Shown here piece after piece: positions 38,807 through 47,621 of a DNA stretch of 64,000 nt. Source of the stretch: Spirochaetaceae bacterium. GTDB lineage: Bacteria; Spirochaetota; Leptospiria; Leptospirales; Leptonemataceae. Position 1 is the first letter of the stretch; every line of letters starts with the position of its first letter. The translations under genes and the position numbers were made by a program. The DNA is taken from the NCBI GenBank assembly GCA_002730875.1, contig PCBI01000005.1, positions 372,001 to 436,000 of the forward strand. The letters are read 5' to 3'. The notes beneath the pieces were generated by a model. It did not search any database. It was not told the origin of the DNA and saw only the letters and a program-made list of their open reading frames with translations.

Positions 38807-39430
38807 CTATAGAATGAAGCTTACCATCAGGCCAAAATGATAGAATCCGCCGTCCCGTATTTCGTAGGTTCGGTTCTCAAGATAGCGAGCATTCGTTGTG
38901 CCCGGAAAGAGGTAGCCCAGGCGGGCTTCAATGGGTGGCTGACGTTGGCTTTCCAGAATATAGTTCGCATCCAGCCGGAGACCTACTCGAAACCTACGAC
39001 TGGCAAGCAAAGACATTTCCAGACCGCCATAGATCATGGGATCCCATCCATGGACGTTTTGTGGCCGCACTTCCAGATAGGCCGCGCCGCCGCCCAATTT
39101 GGCCATTACCTGAAGCCGGAAAGGCAGTGGCAATGGATAGACCAGAGCTCCGTACACGGGAGCAGAAACCAGCAACTGGCTGGTCTGGGAAAAGTAGGTG
39201 GCATAGGAGAAGCCGAACTCGGTATAGAAGATCCAGGGCCAGTTCACTCTATAGAACATACCGCCGCCCACGTTGGAATCCAACACCTCGTCGTACGGGG
39301 TGGACGGAAAGGGAAAGGATCCCCCCAACCAGATGCCCAACTCATGCTTCAAGTGGTTCGAATCCCGAGCTTGAAGCCCGACCGGAAAGGCCAGCGACAT
39401 AAGTAGTATGGTCCAGAGTACTCGGCGCAC
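38807..39430 (-). CDS. Outer-membrane beta-barrel protein, small
   Basis: 207 residues with a signal peptide ending in L-Q-A-R-D. The remainder alternates aromatic and hydrophobic strands (W-I-F-Y-T-E-F-G-F-S-Y, L-G-G-G-A-A-Y-L, F-R-V-G-L-R-L-D-A-N-Y) with an extracellular-like loop near residue 185, and the last strand is F-G-L-M-V-S-F-I-L. This looks like a small 8-strand barrel. It is co-oriented with truA (48 bp upstream) and the lipoprotein (14 bp downstream). Confidence 0.7.
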   Translation of the reverse strand: MRRVLWTILLMSLAFPVGLQARDSNHLKHELGIWLGGSFPFPSTPYDEVLDSNVGGGMFYRVNWPWIFYTEFGFSYATYFSQTSQLLVSAPVYGALVYPLPLPFRLQVMAKLGGGAAYLEVRPQNVHGWDPMIYGGLEMSLLASRRFRVGLRLDANYILESQRQPPIEARLGYLFPGTTNARYLENRTYEIRDGGFYHFGLMVSFIL

Positions 39431-39478
39431 GGTGAATAGAACAGATCAAAGAGACGGGATTTGCGGTCCATCGGAATT

Positions 39479-40306
39479 TCACACAGGATTCTGGCGAAAC
39501 CGGGGATAATCCGACAGCGTGTGCAAACCGGCCAACCGATAACTTTCCTGATCCGGATAGTAGGCCCGGCGGAAGTACAGGCCCTGCGGAGGCGCGGTGC
39601 GACCGGCCTCCGTACGGTCCCTGGATTCAAGGATGCCCTTCAGCCTTTCGGCACGATTTTCTGGCGCCTCTTCCTCCGCCAGCATCATCAGTGTACCTAT
39701 CATGATGCGAATCATATTGTGCAAGAATGCATTTCCGCGCACTCGGAAAGAGATTACAGGTTCCCCGCTGATCAAGTCGTTCCGTTCATCCAGCTCAACA
39801 AGATCCAGATAGCGACGGGTGCCCTCCTCCAGGTACTGTGGTCGCGTCAAAGCGCCAAAATCCTGCTCTCCGCAAAGCACCGGTAACATGGACTGAAACT
39901 CGGAGGCATCCGGGGCAGACTTTCGATGCCATACCCGACCCTGCAGAAAGGGATTCCAGGCCGGGCTACGCGAAATCAGGTACTCGTATTGCCGGGCGAT
40001 ACAGCTGAACCGGGGATGGAATCCTTCCGGAGCCGGCTCCACCTTGAGGACGGTCATCTCCTCCGGTGTCAGGGCATTTAAGGAAGGAATGAGTCGGGGA
40101 CGAATTTCCGGGACCTCGAACGAAATCACCTGACCGGTGGCATGGACTCCGGCATCGGTGCGCCCGGCGCAGTGGATCGTGCATCGCTGTTTGTAGAGAA
40201 CCTTGAGAGCATCCTCAAGACAGGACTGAACCGTCACCACATCCTTCTGGAGCTGAAATCCAGAAAAAGCCCTGCCATCGTAGGCCACTGTTGCCACCAG
40301 GTTCAT
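39479..40306 (-). CDS. truA: tRNA pseudouridine(38-40) synthase
   Basis: 275 residues, the normal TruA length. The catalytic Asp51 is in G-R-T-D-A-G-V-H-A. Downstream landmarks F-H-P-R-F-S and F-L-H-N-M-I-R-I are present. It modifies positions 38-40 of the tRNA anticodon arm. The ATG has GAGGAA about ten nt upstream. It sits between the DUF2225 gene and envelope genes, so it may be driven by the DUF2225 promoter. Confidence 0.96.
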   Translation of the reverse strand: MNLVATVAYDGRAFSGFQLQKDVVTVQSCLEDALKVLYKQRCTIHCAGRTDAGVHATGQVISFEVPEIRPRLIPSLNALTPEEMTVLKVEPAPEGFHPRFSCIARQYEYLISRSPAWNPFLQGRVWHRKSAPDASEFQSMLPVLCGEQDFGALTRPQYLEEGTRRYLDLVELDERNDLISGEPVISFRVRGNAFLHNMIRIMIGTLMMLAEEEAPENRAERLKGILESRDRTEAGRTAPPQGLYFRRAYYPDQESYRLAGLHTLSDYPRFRQNPV

Positions 40307-40365
40307 GGATCGCTATTCCTCAGGCTCTTTCCCCGGTGAGCGATGGCGGATCGGAAAAAGGGTCA

Positions 40366-41265
40366 CTAGCTGGAAGCGCCGGACTCAGCCGGTTCGCCGG
40401 TGAGGGCATCCAATCTTTCAGAGATCTCTTCGTAAAGATCTTTGGCCATATCCATGAGAACGGATGGTTTGCTTTTGGAGGCCTTGCCCATTCCGTAGAG
40501 CTTACCCAGATGGCGCTTGCATAAATCCAGAAGTTTAATTTGTTCCTGCGGATCCTTCGTAACGAATTCCAGGTACTTGTTGGTTAGATATCCGTTCAGA
40601 TAAACCACTCCGTCAAAGCCCCAGTTGTTGTCGGTATCCGGGCCAAGCAAATTGATGAACTGTTCGTGGGGCTCGCTACCGGTGGACATGATTTCTAGAG
40701 TAGGCTGATAGTAGCGCACTGCCTTGGTATACATGAAGTCGCGGATCTTATCGAATCCCATCTTCGGAAACTCATCGTTCATATCATGGAAAAGCCAGGC
40801 CCCGCGAATAGAGCAAATGGCCTTTTTGGGCGTGGGCGCCACATTGAAACCGCGGTGCTGATAGCAGTCCACTGCAAGCAAATAGGAGGCAGCGCCCAGC
40901 ACCAGGTTTCGGTTTTCGTTGAAGTCCACCGGTCCTACGATCTTTTCGATTCCGGTACGGCGCTGCAAAGTGGCCTTTTTCAGACTCTCGATTTCGTCCG
41001 CCTGGAGCTGATTGAAGTCCTTCGGAAACGACGAAAAAAGACATTGAGGACAGGTCACGATTTGATAGGCCTGCGGATAGATTCGGCCGTACTTCTTGGA
41101 AATATCGTAGAGCCGTCTTAGTTCCGGGGTAAGCTTGCCGGCGATCAATCGCCCTCCGCCAGAATGCAGCTGCTCTATTTGAAACTCATGATGACACAAC
41201 GGACATTTGGTGATGTCCTTCGACTTGTAGGATATGGATTTAATTCTTTGATCCTTGTTGCGCAT
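40366..41265 (-). CDS. DUF2225 family protein
   Basis: 299 residues, no signal peptide. Two Cys pairs near the N-terminus (C-P-L-C-H and C-P-Q-C) probably bind zinc, then long helices (Y-L-L-A-V-D-C-Y-Q-H, A-V-R-Y-Y-Q-P) of TPR-like character. DUF2225 occurs in Firmicutes and spirochaetes; its role is unknown. The gene starts the four-gene minus-strand run leading to truA. Confidence 0.85.
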   Translation of the reverse strand: MRNKDQRIKSISYKSKDITKCPLCHHEFQIEQLHSGGGRLIAGKLTPELRRLYDISKKYGRIYPQAYQIVTCPQCLFSSFPKDFNQLQADEIESLKKATLQRRTGIEKIVGPVDFNENRNLVLGAASYLLAVDCYQHRGFNVAPTPKKAICSIRGAWLFHDMNDEFPKMGFDKIRDFMYTKAVRYYQPTLEIMSTGSEPHEQFINLLGPDTDNNWGFDGVVYLNGYLTNKYLEFVTKDPQEQIKLLDLCKRHLGKLYGMGKASKSKPSVLMDMAKDLYEEISERLDALTGEPAESGASS

Positions 41266-41683
41266 ACTCTTCTATTGATAATGTCGGCATTCCTGGAGGC
41301 TACAAAAAAACGGTTCTACAGATTGCCCGAGCTTTCCCGGACGAAAGGACGTGGCCACCGTCGCAAACCCGGTCCCGGCTCAAAGTTTTTGTGGCAAGGA
41401 CCGGTTCCCGCCGCATCCCGGCAAAAGAACCGGAAAATGTGAAGCCAGAGAGGCCGGTCTTACCGAGCGATCCGGTCTGGTACCATCGCCCGAAAGCTGG
41501 TCCCGTCGCCCGAAAGCAAAACCCTTGTAGCGCTGGCCTTCATTGCGCCCCCTGTTGAGGCGACATAACCCCGGGTTAGCCCTTTCCAATTCTTGATTGC
41601 ATGGTTTTTTTCCGCAGGGGTACTGTCAGGTTCGCCCTTCGAAAAACCGATACATGTAGAGACTATTCAGGGGAATGCATACT
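41266..41683. other. Intergenic region with short direct repeat
   Basis: No gene seen. It contains the 12-mer TCGCCCGAAAGC twice (41486-41497 and 41506-41517) at a 20-bp period. It must carry promoters for the DUF2225 run (minus) and the exported protein at 41684 (plus). Confidence 0.5.
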
Positions 41684-42784
41684 ATGAACCGCAAAGGAAT
41701 TGCAATTGGACTGGCGCTAATCCTGCTAAGCACAGGATACACCGGGGCTGAATCCGTAGGCGAGAAGGCCTACAATAAACGAAACGAGCTTATCGTTTAT
41801 CTTCGAAAGCTACGGCCCATGGCTTACAATTTTCCCTGCGAGCCCATGCCCGAATGCCTGCCGCAAGATATTAACGAGCAGCGCAAAGAACCAGGACCCA
41901 ACGTTTCCGCTTACCGGGAAATCAAACGCATCTACCAGGAAGGGCTCATCTATTTGTTCGAGCGGAACTTCGTTAACTCCTACAGCCGTTTTCTGGAAGC
42001 TCAGGCGCGTCTGGATCGACTGCTTGAAGCCATGTCCCAGCAATATATAGATCGTACAGAAGTGATGATCCGGGAGTCCATCGAACGGCAAAACCCGAAC
42101 GATCCTCGTGATACATCCGTAGTAGACATTTCTATCGATTACGGCCCCAACTCCAAGCTGCGACGGGACTTCGATAAAGACCGGGAAATCCCGGTGGATG
42201 TACGCCGATACGATCCGCGAAACTACCACTATGCGATGAATAAGTATCGCATCGAAGCCAACATGAAAAAAGGCTACGAAGTTCTGGGAATGGCCAAGGA
42301 AGCTCGTCTACGAGCCGTAAAGATCGGCCAGGGTTTGCCGGAAGGCCGGGTGCTGAGTCCGGATCAACTTCAGAAACGCATCGAAGGCTATATGGACTCC
42401 ATTGAGCTGGCTCGTCAGGCGAAACTAAACGCCGAGTTTATCTTCGCGCTCAAGTATCCCTACAAGAACTACTATATGCTGAACCCCACCGGCAAAACGG
42501 AAAAGCTGGACGGACAAAACGGCGAGATGCCCACCATTCACGGTATCAAGATGAACTGGTCGGAGAATCCATATGCATTCCCGAAAGAGTTGCATCCCAT
42601 CTTTGATCTCCGGGTTCCGCAGAAGTGGCACCGGGACCTGGTGGATGCCCGGGAAATGCGATTCGACGATGAAATCGACGTCCATATGCGATTTAGATAT
42701 CATAAGGATGGCGAAGAGCCTGTAGAGGTTCTGGAAGACCCGCAAGGCCAGAATCTGCAGGACGGTAGAGACCCGAATCTGTAA
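41684..42784 (+). CDS. Exported helical protein, possible flagellar sheath (FcpA/FcpB-like)
   Basis: 366 residues from the ATG at 41684, with AGGGGA about ten nt upstream; the ATG at 41675 is too close to that site. The signal peptide ends at G-A-E-S. The mature protein is mostly long charged helices with two Cys near the start (F-P-C-E-P-M-P-E-C) and a C-terminal region of short strands (F-D-L-R-V-P). Size, export and helix content suit the Leptospiraceae flagellar-coiling sheath proteins FcpA/FcpB, but this is from general resemblance, not an alignment. A strong terminator follows. Confidence 0.7.
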   Translation: MNRKGIAIGLALILLSTGYTGAESVGEKAYNKRNELIVYLRKLRPMAYNFPCEPMPECLPQDINEQRKEPGPNVSAYREIKRIYQEGLIYLFERNFVNSYSRFLEAQARLDRLLEAMSQQYIDRTEVMIRESIERQNPNDPRDTSVVDISIDYGPNSKLRRDFDKDREIPVDVRRYDPRNYHYAMNKYRIEANMKKGYEVLGMAKEARLRAVKIGQGLPEGRVLSPDQLQKRIEGYMDSIELARQAKLNAEFIFALKYPYKNYYMLNPTGKTEKLDGQNGEMPTIHGIKMNWSENPYAFPKELHPIFDLRVPQKWHRDLVDAREMRFDDEIDVHMRFRYHKDGEEPVEVLEDPQGQNLQDGRDPNL

Positions 42785-42834
42785 TACAGGAATCGGAAAC
42801 TGAATGTGGCGACCGCTCATAGCATCGCCGCTCG

Positions 42835-42865
42835 AAAAGGTCGGCTTCTACAGCCGGCCTTTTTT
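42835..42865 (+). terminator. Intrinsic terminator
   Basis: Stem AAAAGGTCGGC / GCCGGCCTTTT with one G-U pair and a 7-nt loop, then a T run. It lies 50 nt after the stop of the exported helical protein. Confidence 0.85.
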
Positions 42866-43300
42866 GTGCCTGACCACGGGGTGGGCTTGCGACTCCGCTC
42901 ATCATCTACTCCACTTATGGACTCGGCCGCTCGTCCTTGGCTGCCTGGTTTGGATGTCCGCTCTTTCGATACCTGCAGCCGCGCCCGGACGGTTGGCTAA
43001 ACACCAACGTTCCGTCTAACAGGTTTCGCCGGACGCGCAAAGGGGCGATTGCGTTAGCAGTCGGGCCGAGCAGGTCAGGTTCAAAGGGCTGGAGGATAGG
43101 TCGGTGGTCCGGGAGCAACGGAGGTAGCCATAAGTCCGCTCGCCGACAACGGATCCGAATACTGTTTAAAAAAAAAGGGCCGGTTGCCCGACCCTTTCGC
43201 AGACGATCGAGTGTCGTCTGTAATTCGATTTGTGGAGGGCGGAATCCGTAGAATCCGCCTCCATTGATTGTACCTATCTTTCTTTGCCCGGTTCTGGCTC
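42866..43300. other. Intergenic region with inverted repeats
   Basis: No convincing gene. Besides the minus-strand terminator (43168-43197) there is an imperfect inverted repeat just downstream of the TMEM43 gene, about 43234-43262 (GGAGGGCGGA and its near complement). Short open frames here lack start signals. Confidence 0.45.
43168..43197 (-). terminator. Intrinsic terminator of the TMEM43-family gene
   Basis: On the minus strand: AAAGGGTCGG, 4-nt loop, CCGGCCCTTT, then a run of nine T. One wobble pair. It lies about 100 nt after the stop of the TMEM43-like gene. Confidence 0.85.
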
Positions 43301-44407
43301 TTAAGCTGACTTAGACTTTCGACTCTTCGCAATGAAGAGGATAGCCACAGCCACCAGAACAAAGAATATCAATACCAGATACCAGTATTCGATCAACAGG
43401 AAGGTGATTCCCATTGTAAAGAATGCGAATACAAAGAAAATGAATCGGATTAATCCCGCTCCAAAGTCCCCGATCAGAGGAATGAACTCGATCAGAGTCA
43501 GAAGAGGACCAACCAGCAGGCTCAATCCGCCGCCCAGAAAAATCACGGCCAGACCGAAATAAATCCAGGTTCCGGTGGTATCTGCACTTTCCAGAAGAGC
43601 CATAACATCATCGTAGCTTCCAGGACCGATTTTCAGAAACATACCGCGGAAAGCCTTAACGGTATTCCCCTCAACGGTTCCGATGATGGTATAATCGCCT
43701 GCGGGATCGTAGGCTGTTCCGGAATAGCTGAAACGCTCGCAACCGATGGCCGGAGAGCTTGCGCAACCGTCATTTTCGTAGAATTTGCCGTCCTTCATCG
43801 GATAGGCACCCAGCATCTCTGCTTCAGTGATGTTCGCGGAGGGCATGCCATGAAAAGTCTTTTGCTTTTCGATGTCGATAATGCTGGCTTCTGTCTTTGA
43901 GCCAGTATCGTAGTTATACGTAGTTCCGCCGGACTCAATGCTTGCCTTTACTGACCCGCTGTATTCAGGAATCGCGAAGGCTGGATTGGTTTTTCCTTCC
44001 TTTGCGCATTTCTTGCCGGTCTTGCTGACGTCGCCTTCACTGAGCCAATCCACTTCACATTCATAATAAGTTTCCTTATTCTCACCAGAGCCGCGGGTCT
44101 TTTCGACATCGTGGTAACCGTACATCTGGCGAGACTTGCTCAGGCTCAGATACGGACCTGGCTTAATTACGCCCGGTTCGCCCAGTAGAGGCGCCTTGAT
44201 CTTACCGGTAATATAGACCGCTTTATCCTCTTGCTGTGCTTTAGCGGCTTGCTCCACGGTGTAGGCCCCTACTAATTCTTCGGAGGCCTGCTCTCTCTGG
44301 GATGCCAGATAAACCACTACGAAACTGGCAGGGATCATCACCAGTCCAATCAATACTCCCATTACGGAATTCTTTAACTTACTTAACGCGCCTTCCTCTT
44401 CGGCCAT
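43301..44407 (-). CDS. TMEM43 (LUMA) family membrane protein
   Basis: 368 residues. One helix near the N-terminus (about 13-35), a large external domain (about 45-255) and four tightly packed C-terminal helices beginning I-Y-F-G-L-A-V-I-F-L, with the family-type loop I-E-F-I-P-L-I-G-D-F-G-A-G. TMEM43 family proteins occur in animals (nuclear envelope) and many bacteria; the bacterial role is unknown. The external domain has several Cys and Gly/Ser-rich turns. It ends with a basic tail K-S-R-K-S-K. A good site (AAAGGAG) precedes the ATG. Confidence 0.88.
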   Translation of the reverse strand: MAEEEGALSKLKNSVMGVLIGLVMIPASFVVVYLASQREQASEELVGAYTVEQAAKAQQEDKAVYITGKIKAPLLGEPGVIKPGPYLSLSKSRQMYGYHDVEKTRGSGENKETYYECEVDWLSEGDVSKTGKKCAKEGKTNPAFAIPEYSGSVKASIESGGTTYNYDTGSKTEASIIDIEKQKTFHGMPSANITEAEMLGAYPMKDGKFYENDGCASSPAIGCERFSYSGTAYDPAGDYTIIGTVEGNTVKAFRGMFLKIGPGSYDDVMALLESADTTGTWIYFGLAVIFLGGGLSLLVGPLLTLIEFIPLIGDFGAGLIRFIFFVFAFFTMGITFLLIEYWYLVLIFFVLVAVAILFIAKSRKSKSA

Positions 44408-44971
44408 ATACCTATCTCCTTTTAACGTAACTTCTCCGCAAAACAGCGGTAAAAGAGTTCATATTCTTCGATTTCCAGGATTCTGGACCTGGCTCATTAT
44501 AGACAGGGATATAAAATTGCAACCGAAAACCTGGCTCAGGGGCAGGATAGCCCGCATAAGTTTGCGACTGGCCGAAATATACAAAACCCGAACCAACAAT
44601 TGACCCCCTCCAGGAGGCTACTGGAGGCGAAGGCGGGGCCACATCACAAAAAGACTATTGGTAACTAAGCGTTCGGTTATCGATCGTTACATGCTCTTTT
44701 TCGAAATTAGCGTTTGATTCTAGATTGGGCAGGAATGTGCAGGCATGCAAACAATAGCCAGGCTGCGGCTCGGGCAACGATTTGCCGCTGCGAGTCCGAC
44801 CATGGGGCGTCGTCCAGAATCAGGATCTCAGATTAATCGGATTAACGGCGGCACAGTTCGAGCCAATCCAGGCAGGCAGAAAACTGCCCGCCGTCCTGCA
44901 CGAAAAGAAACGATCCGGGAACCAATCCCCGCCATGGGGGAGCGGCGCAGCCGCCTGTGGATCCCGGGATC
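44408..44971. other. Intergenic region
   Basis: Lies between the start of the TMEM43-family gene and the end of lon. It holds the former's promoter and the lon 3' end. A short palindromic motif (GCGGCGCAGCCGC, near 44943) is the only structure noted; no credible gene or terminator. Confidence 0.35.
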
Positions 44972-47368
44972 TTACCAGCCTTCCCGGTCCACAAACTCGG
45001 GAGAGGGTTCCTGAAGCGCGTTCTGAACCAGATCCATCATCGAGGAGTAAAACTCTGCGTTTAGCCCTTCTTTCACATGATCCGGCAACTCTTCAAAGTC
45101 CGGTCGGTTCTTTTCTGGCAAGAACACGGTATTGATGCCGGCGGTCCGCGCAGCCAGAACCTTCTCTTTGATGCCGCCTACAGGCAGCACTCGACCACGT
45201 AGCGAGATCTCACCGGTCATCGCCAGATCATCTTTCAGGGGTCGATCGGTAAACAGGCTGGTAAGCGCTGCAAGGAGAGTCACACCCGCAGAAGGCCCAT
45301 CTTTGGGAGTGGCGCCACTGGGAATATGAACGTGTAGATCCCGATGCTTCAATTTCTGCAGATCAATTCCCAGCTGCGATGCATTGGCCTTTAAAAATGA
45401 AAGAGCAGCCAGCGCCGATTCTTTCATCACATCGCCCAGTTGTCCGGAAAGACGGAGTTCGCCTTTACCTTCGTAGCTGGCCGCCTCAATGTAGAGAATG
45501 TCGCCGCCTACAGGAGTCCAGGCCAGACCGATGGCAACTCCAGGCGCTCGAGTGTCTTCCTTCGTATCTCGAATGAATCGATCGCGCCCCAGGTGCTCCT
45601 GCACCTGATCCCGTCCGAACACCAGGGAGGATTCATCCTGCGGGTTTTCGTGAATCTTGAGAACTGCCTTTCGCGCCAGCGATTCCAGCTTTCGCTTCAG
45701 GGTTCGCACTCCCGCTTCCCGTGTATGATTCTCGATAACGCGCTTAATGGCATCATTCTGGAACTGAACCTTGCCTTCCGGCAGCTTCAAGTCCGTGAGG
45801 ATCTTTGGCAGCAGATGCTTTCGCGCAATGGCTTCCTTTTCTGCCAGAGTATAGCCGGAAAGAGTGACCACTTCCATACGATCCAGAAGGGGCGCAGGTA
45901 TGGTTTCCAGGCTATTTGCGGTACAGATAAAAAGCGCTCGAGAAAGATCGTAGGACAATCCCAGGTAGTGATCTTCAAAATGACTGTTCTGTTCGGGATC
46001 CAGCACTTCCAGCAAAGCAGCAGACGGATCTCCATGATACGATGCGCCGGTTTTGTCGATTTCATCCAGAAGGAAGACCGGATCCCGGGTCTTTGCTTTC
46101 TTCATGGCGGAAAGAATCTTACCAGGAAGAGCGCCCACATAGGTTCTACGGTGTCCGCGAATCTCGGCTTCATCTCTGACTCCGCCCAGGGCGGACCGAA
46201 CCAGGGGCCGCTCCATAGAACGGGCCACCGATCGAGCCAGCGAAGTCTTGCCAACACCGGGAGGCCCCACAAGACAGAGGATGGGCGCTCGAAATCCGCC
46301 GGTTTGTTTCTCTACGGCAAGGTGCTCCAGGATCCGCTTCTTTACTTCTTCCAGCCCTTCATGATCTTCTTCCAGGGCATTGCTGGCTTTCTCCAGATCG
46401 ATGCTTCGCGGCTCCGGATCCTCCCAGGGAAGATCGTTTACCAGTTCCAGCCAATTACGAATCTGTCCGGATTCCATGCTACCGGACTGAGGACCTTCTT
46501 GAAGTCTGCGATAGCGATTTAGCTCTTTGTTTACCTGCTTTCGCACTTCTTCGGGAAGCCACTTTTCTTTTAGCTGCTTTTCCAGCTCATCGTCGTCGCC
46601 GCCGTCTTCCTCGCCGAGTTCCTTGCGAATGGTCTCCAGTTGCTTGCGCAGATAGAATTCGCGCTGCATCTTTGAGGTATCCTGATCCACCTTCTTGCGA
46701 ACTTCATTTTCCATTTTCAGTCGCTGGGTTTCTTCGACCAGGTAGGATTGCACCATTTCCAGTTTTTCTTTAATGGAACTGATGCGAAGCGCAGAAATCT
46801 TTTCTTCCGCCGGTTTCTGGGAAAAAAACAGCACCTGATTGGCCAGAGCGCTGGGATTCGTGAGCTTTCGCACAAAAGAAGAGATTTCGTCGGGAATCCC
46901 GGGATGACTTTCTACGTAGCTGAGCACATGGGCTTTGAATTCCTGGAATTGCTCTTCGCTGTAGTCTTTGATTTCGCCCAGGGGAGAAATGCGGCCGGTA
47001 AGATAGGGATCCTTTCCGGTTATTCGATTCAGTTCGATTTTCTGAATCCCCTGAAGAAGTACCTGAAATCCTCCTTCGCTCATGGGCATTACTTTGTGAA
47101 TTTCAGCCAGCACTCCGGTGCTGTACAGATCCTTCTGTTCAATCTGTTCCACATCGGCGGATTTCTGTGTAAAAAGGGCCACGAGAGCCCCGGGTTTACC
47201 CAGCTGTTCCACCAGTTCCAGGGTTCCGGCTCTTCCGACGAAAATCGGCAGTACTACCCCGGGATAAACCAGAGCATTTCTAAGCGGAATTATGGGCGCC
47301 TCAAAAGGCACATCCGCGGTCTTTATCTCGGTAATGTTTTGATCTGCGTAACGAATCACTGATTCCAT
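44972..47368 (-). CDS. lon: ATP-dependent protease Lon
   Basis: 798 residues, the standard bacterial LonA length. Order: N-terminal substrate-binding domain (to about 305), AAA+ module with Walker A G-P-P-G-V-G-K-T and Walker B L-L-D-E-I-D-K, and the S16 protease domain with catalytic Ser693 (G-P-S-A-G-V-T) and Lys734 (G-G-I-K-E-K). All active-site residues are intact. Cytoplasmic quality control of misfolded and regulatory proteins. The gene is divergent from htrA with a 253-bp spacer, so two stress proteases share a control region. Confidence 0.97.
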   Translation of the reverse strand: MESVIRYADQNITEIKTADVPFEAPIIPLRNALVYPGVVLPIFVGRAGTLELVEQLGKPGALVALFTQKSADVEQIEQKDLYSTGVLAEIHKVMPMSEGGFQVLLQGIQKIELNRITGKDPYLTGRISPLGEIKDYSEEQFQEFKAHVLSYVESHPGIPDEISSFVRKLTNPSALANQVLFFSQKPAEEKISALRISSIKEKLEMVQSYLVEETQRLKMENEVRKKVDQDTSKMQREFYLRKQLETIRKELGEEDGGDDDELEKQLKEKWLPEEVRKQVNKELNRYRRLQEGPQSGSMESGQIRNWLELVNDLPWEDPEPRSIDLEKASNALEEDHEGLEEVKKRILEHLAVEKQTGGFRAPILCLVGPPGVGKTSLARSVARSMERPLVRSALGGVRDEAEIRGHRRTYVGALPGKILSAMKKAKTRDPVFLLDEIDKTGASYHGDPSAALLEVLDPEQNSHFEDHYLGLSYDLSRALFICTANSLETIPAPLLDRMEVVTLSGYTLAEKEAIARKHLLPKILTDLKLPEGKVQFQNDAIKRVIENHTREAGVRTLKRKLESLARKAVLKIHENPQDESSLVFGRDQVQEHLGRDRFIRDTKEDTRAPGVAIGLAWTPVGGDILYIEAASYEGKGELRLSGQLGDVMKESALAALSFLKANASQLGIDLQKLKHRDLHVHIPSGATPKDGPSAGVTLLAALTSLFTDRPLKDDLAMTGEISLRGRVLPVGGIKEKVLAARTAGINTVFLPEKNRPDFEELPDHVKEGLNAEFYSSMMDLVQNALQEPSPEFVDREGW

Positions 47369-47499
47369 CCTGTTTTCTCCTGCTCCGGTTTTTTGCTGCG
47401 GCTTGCCCGCAGGAATCTACGCAATTGCAGGATTGGTGCCAACGTGCGGGTCTGCCAGTAGCAGAATAGCGGGAATCCCGGCGGATGTCGGCTCCATTT

Positions 47500-47525
47500 T
47501 GTCAGTCGAGTATGCCACTCTGACA
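47500..47525. promoter_or_regulatory. Inverted repeat in the lon/htrA divergent region
   Basis: TGTCAG and CTGACA with a 14-nt centre that itself contains GAGT/ACTC, giving a hyphenated palindrome. It is not a CIRCE element. A stress-regulator operator is possible; no regulator can be named. Confidence 0.3.
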
Positions 47526-47621
47526 GTAGAGTCCGGCGGGCGACCTCGGGTTCGTTTTTAAAAATCCGCCCTCGCTCAGTCCGATGTCCGTCTAAACCGA
47601 TACTGTAAAAGGCCAGAACTC

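Noticed and set aside
42804..43019. Small plus-strand open frames after the exported helical protein
   Set aside because: They span the terminator hairpin and have no ribosome-binding site or recognisable protein features.
45440..46522. 360-codon plus-strand open frame opposite lon
   Set aside because: Antisense to conserved Lon motifs, no ribosome-binding site, no recognisable domain.
47460..47560. CIRCE-type heat-shock operator before lon
   Set aside because: No TTAGCACTC-N9-GAGTGCTAA arrangement; the repeat there is different in sequence and spacing.
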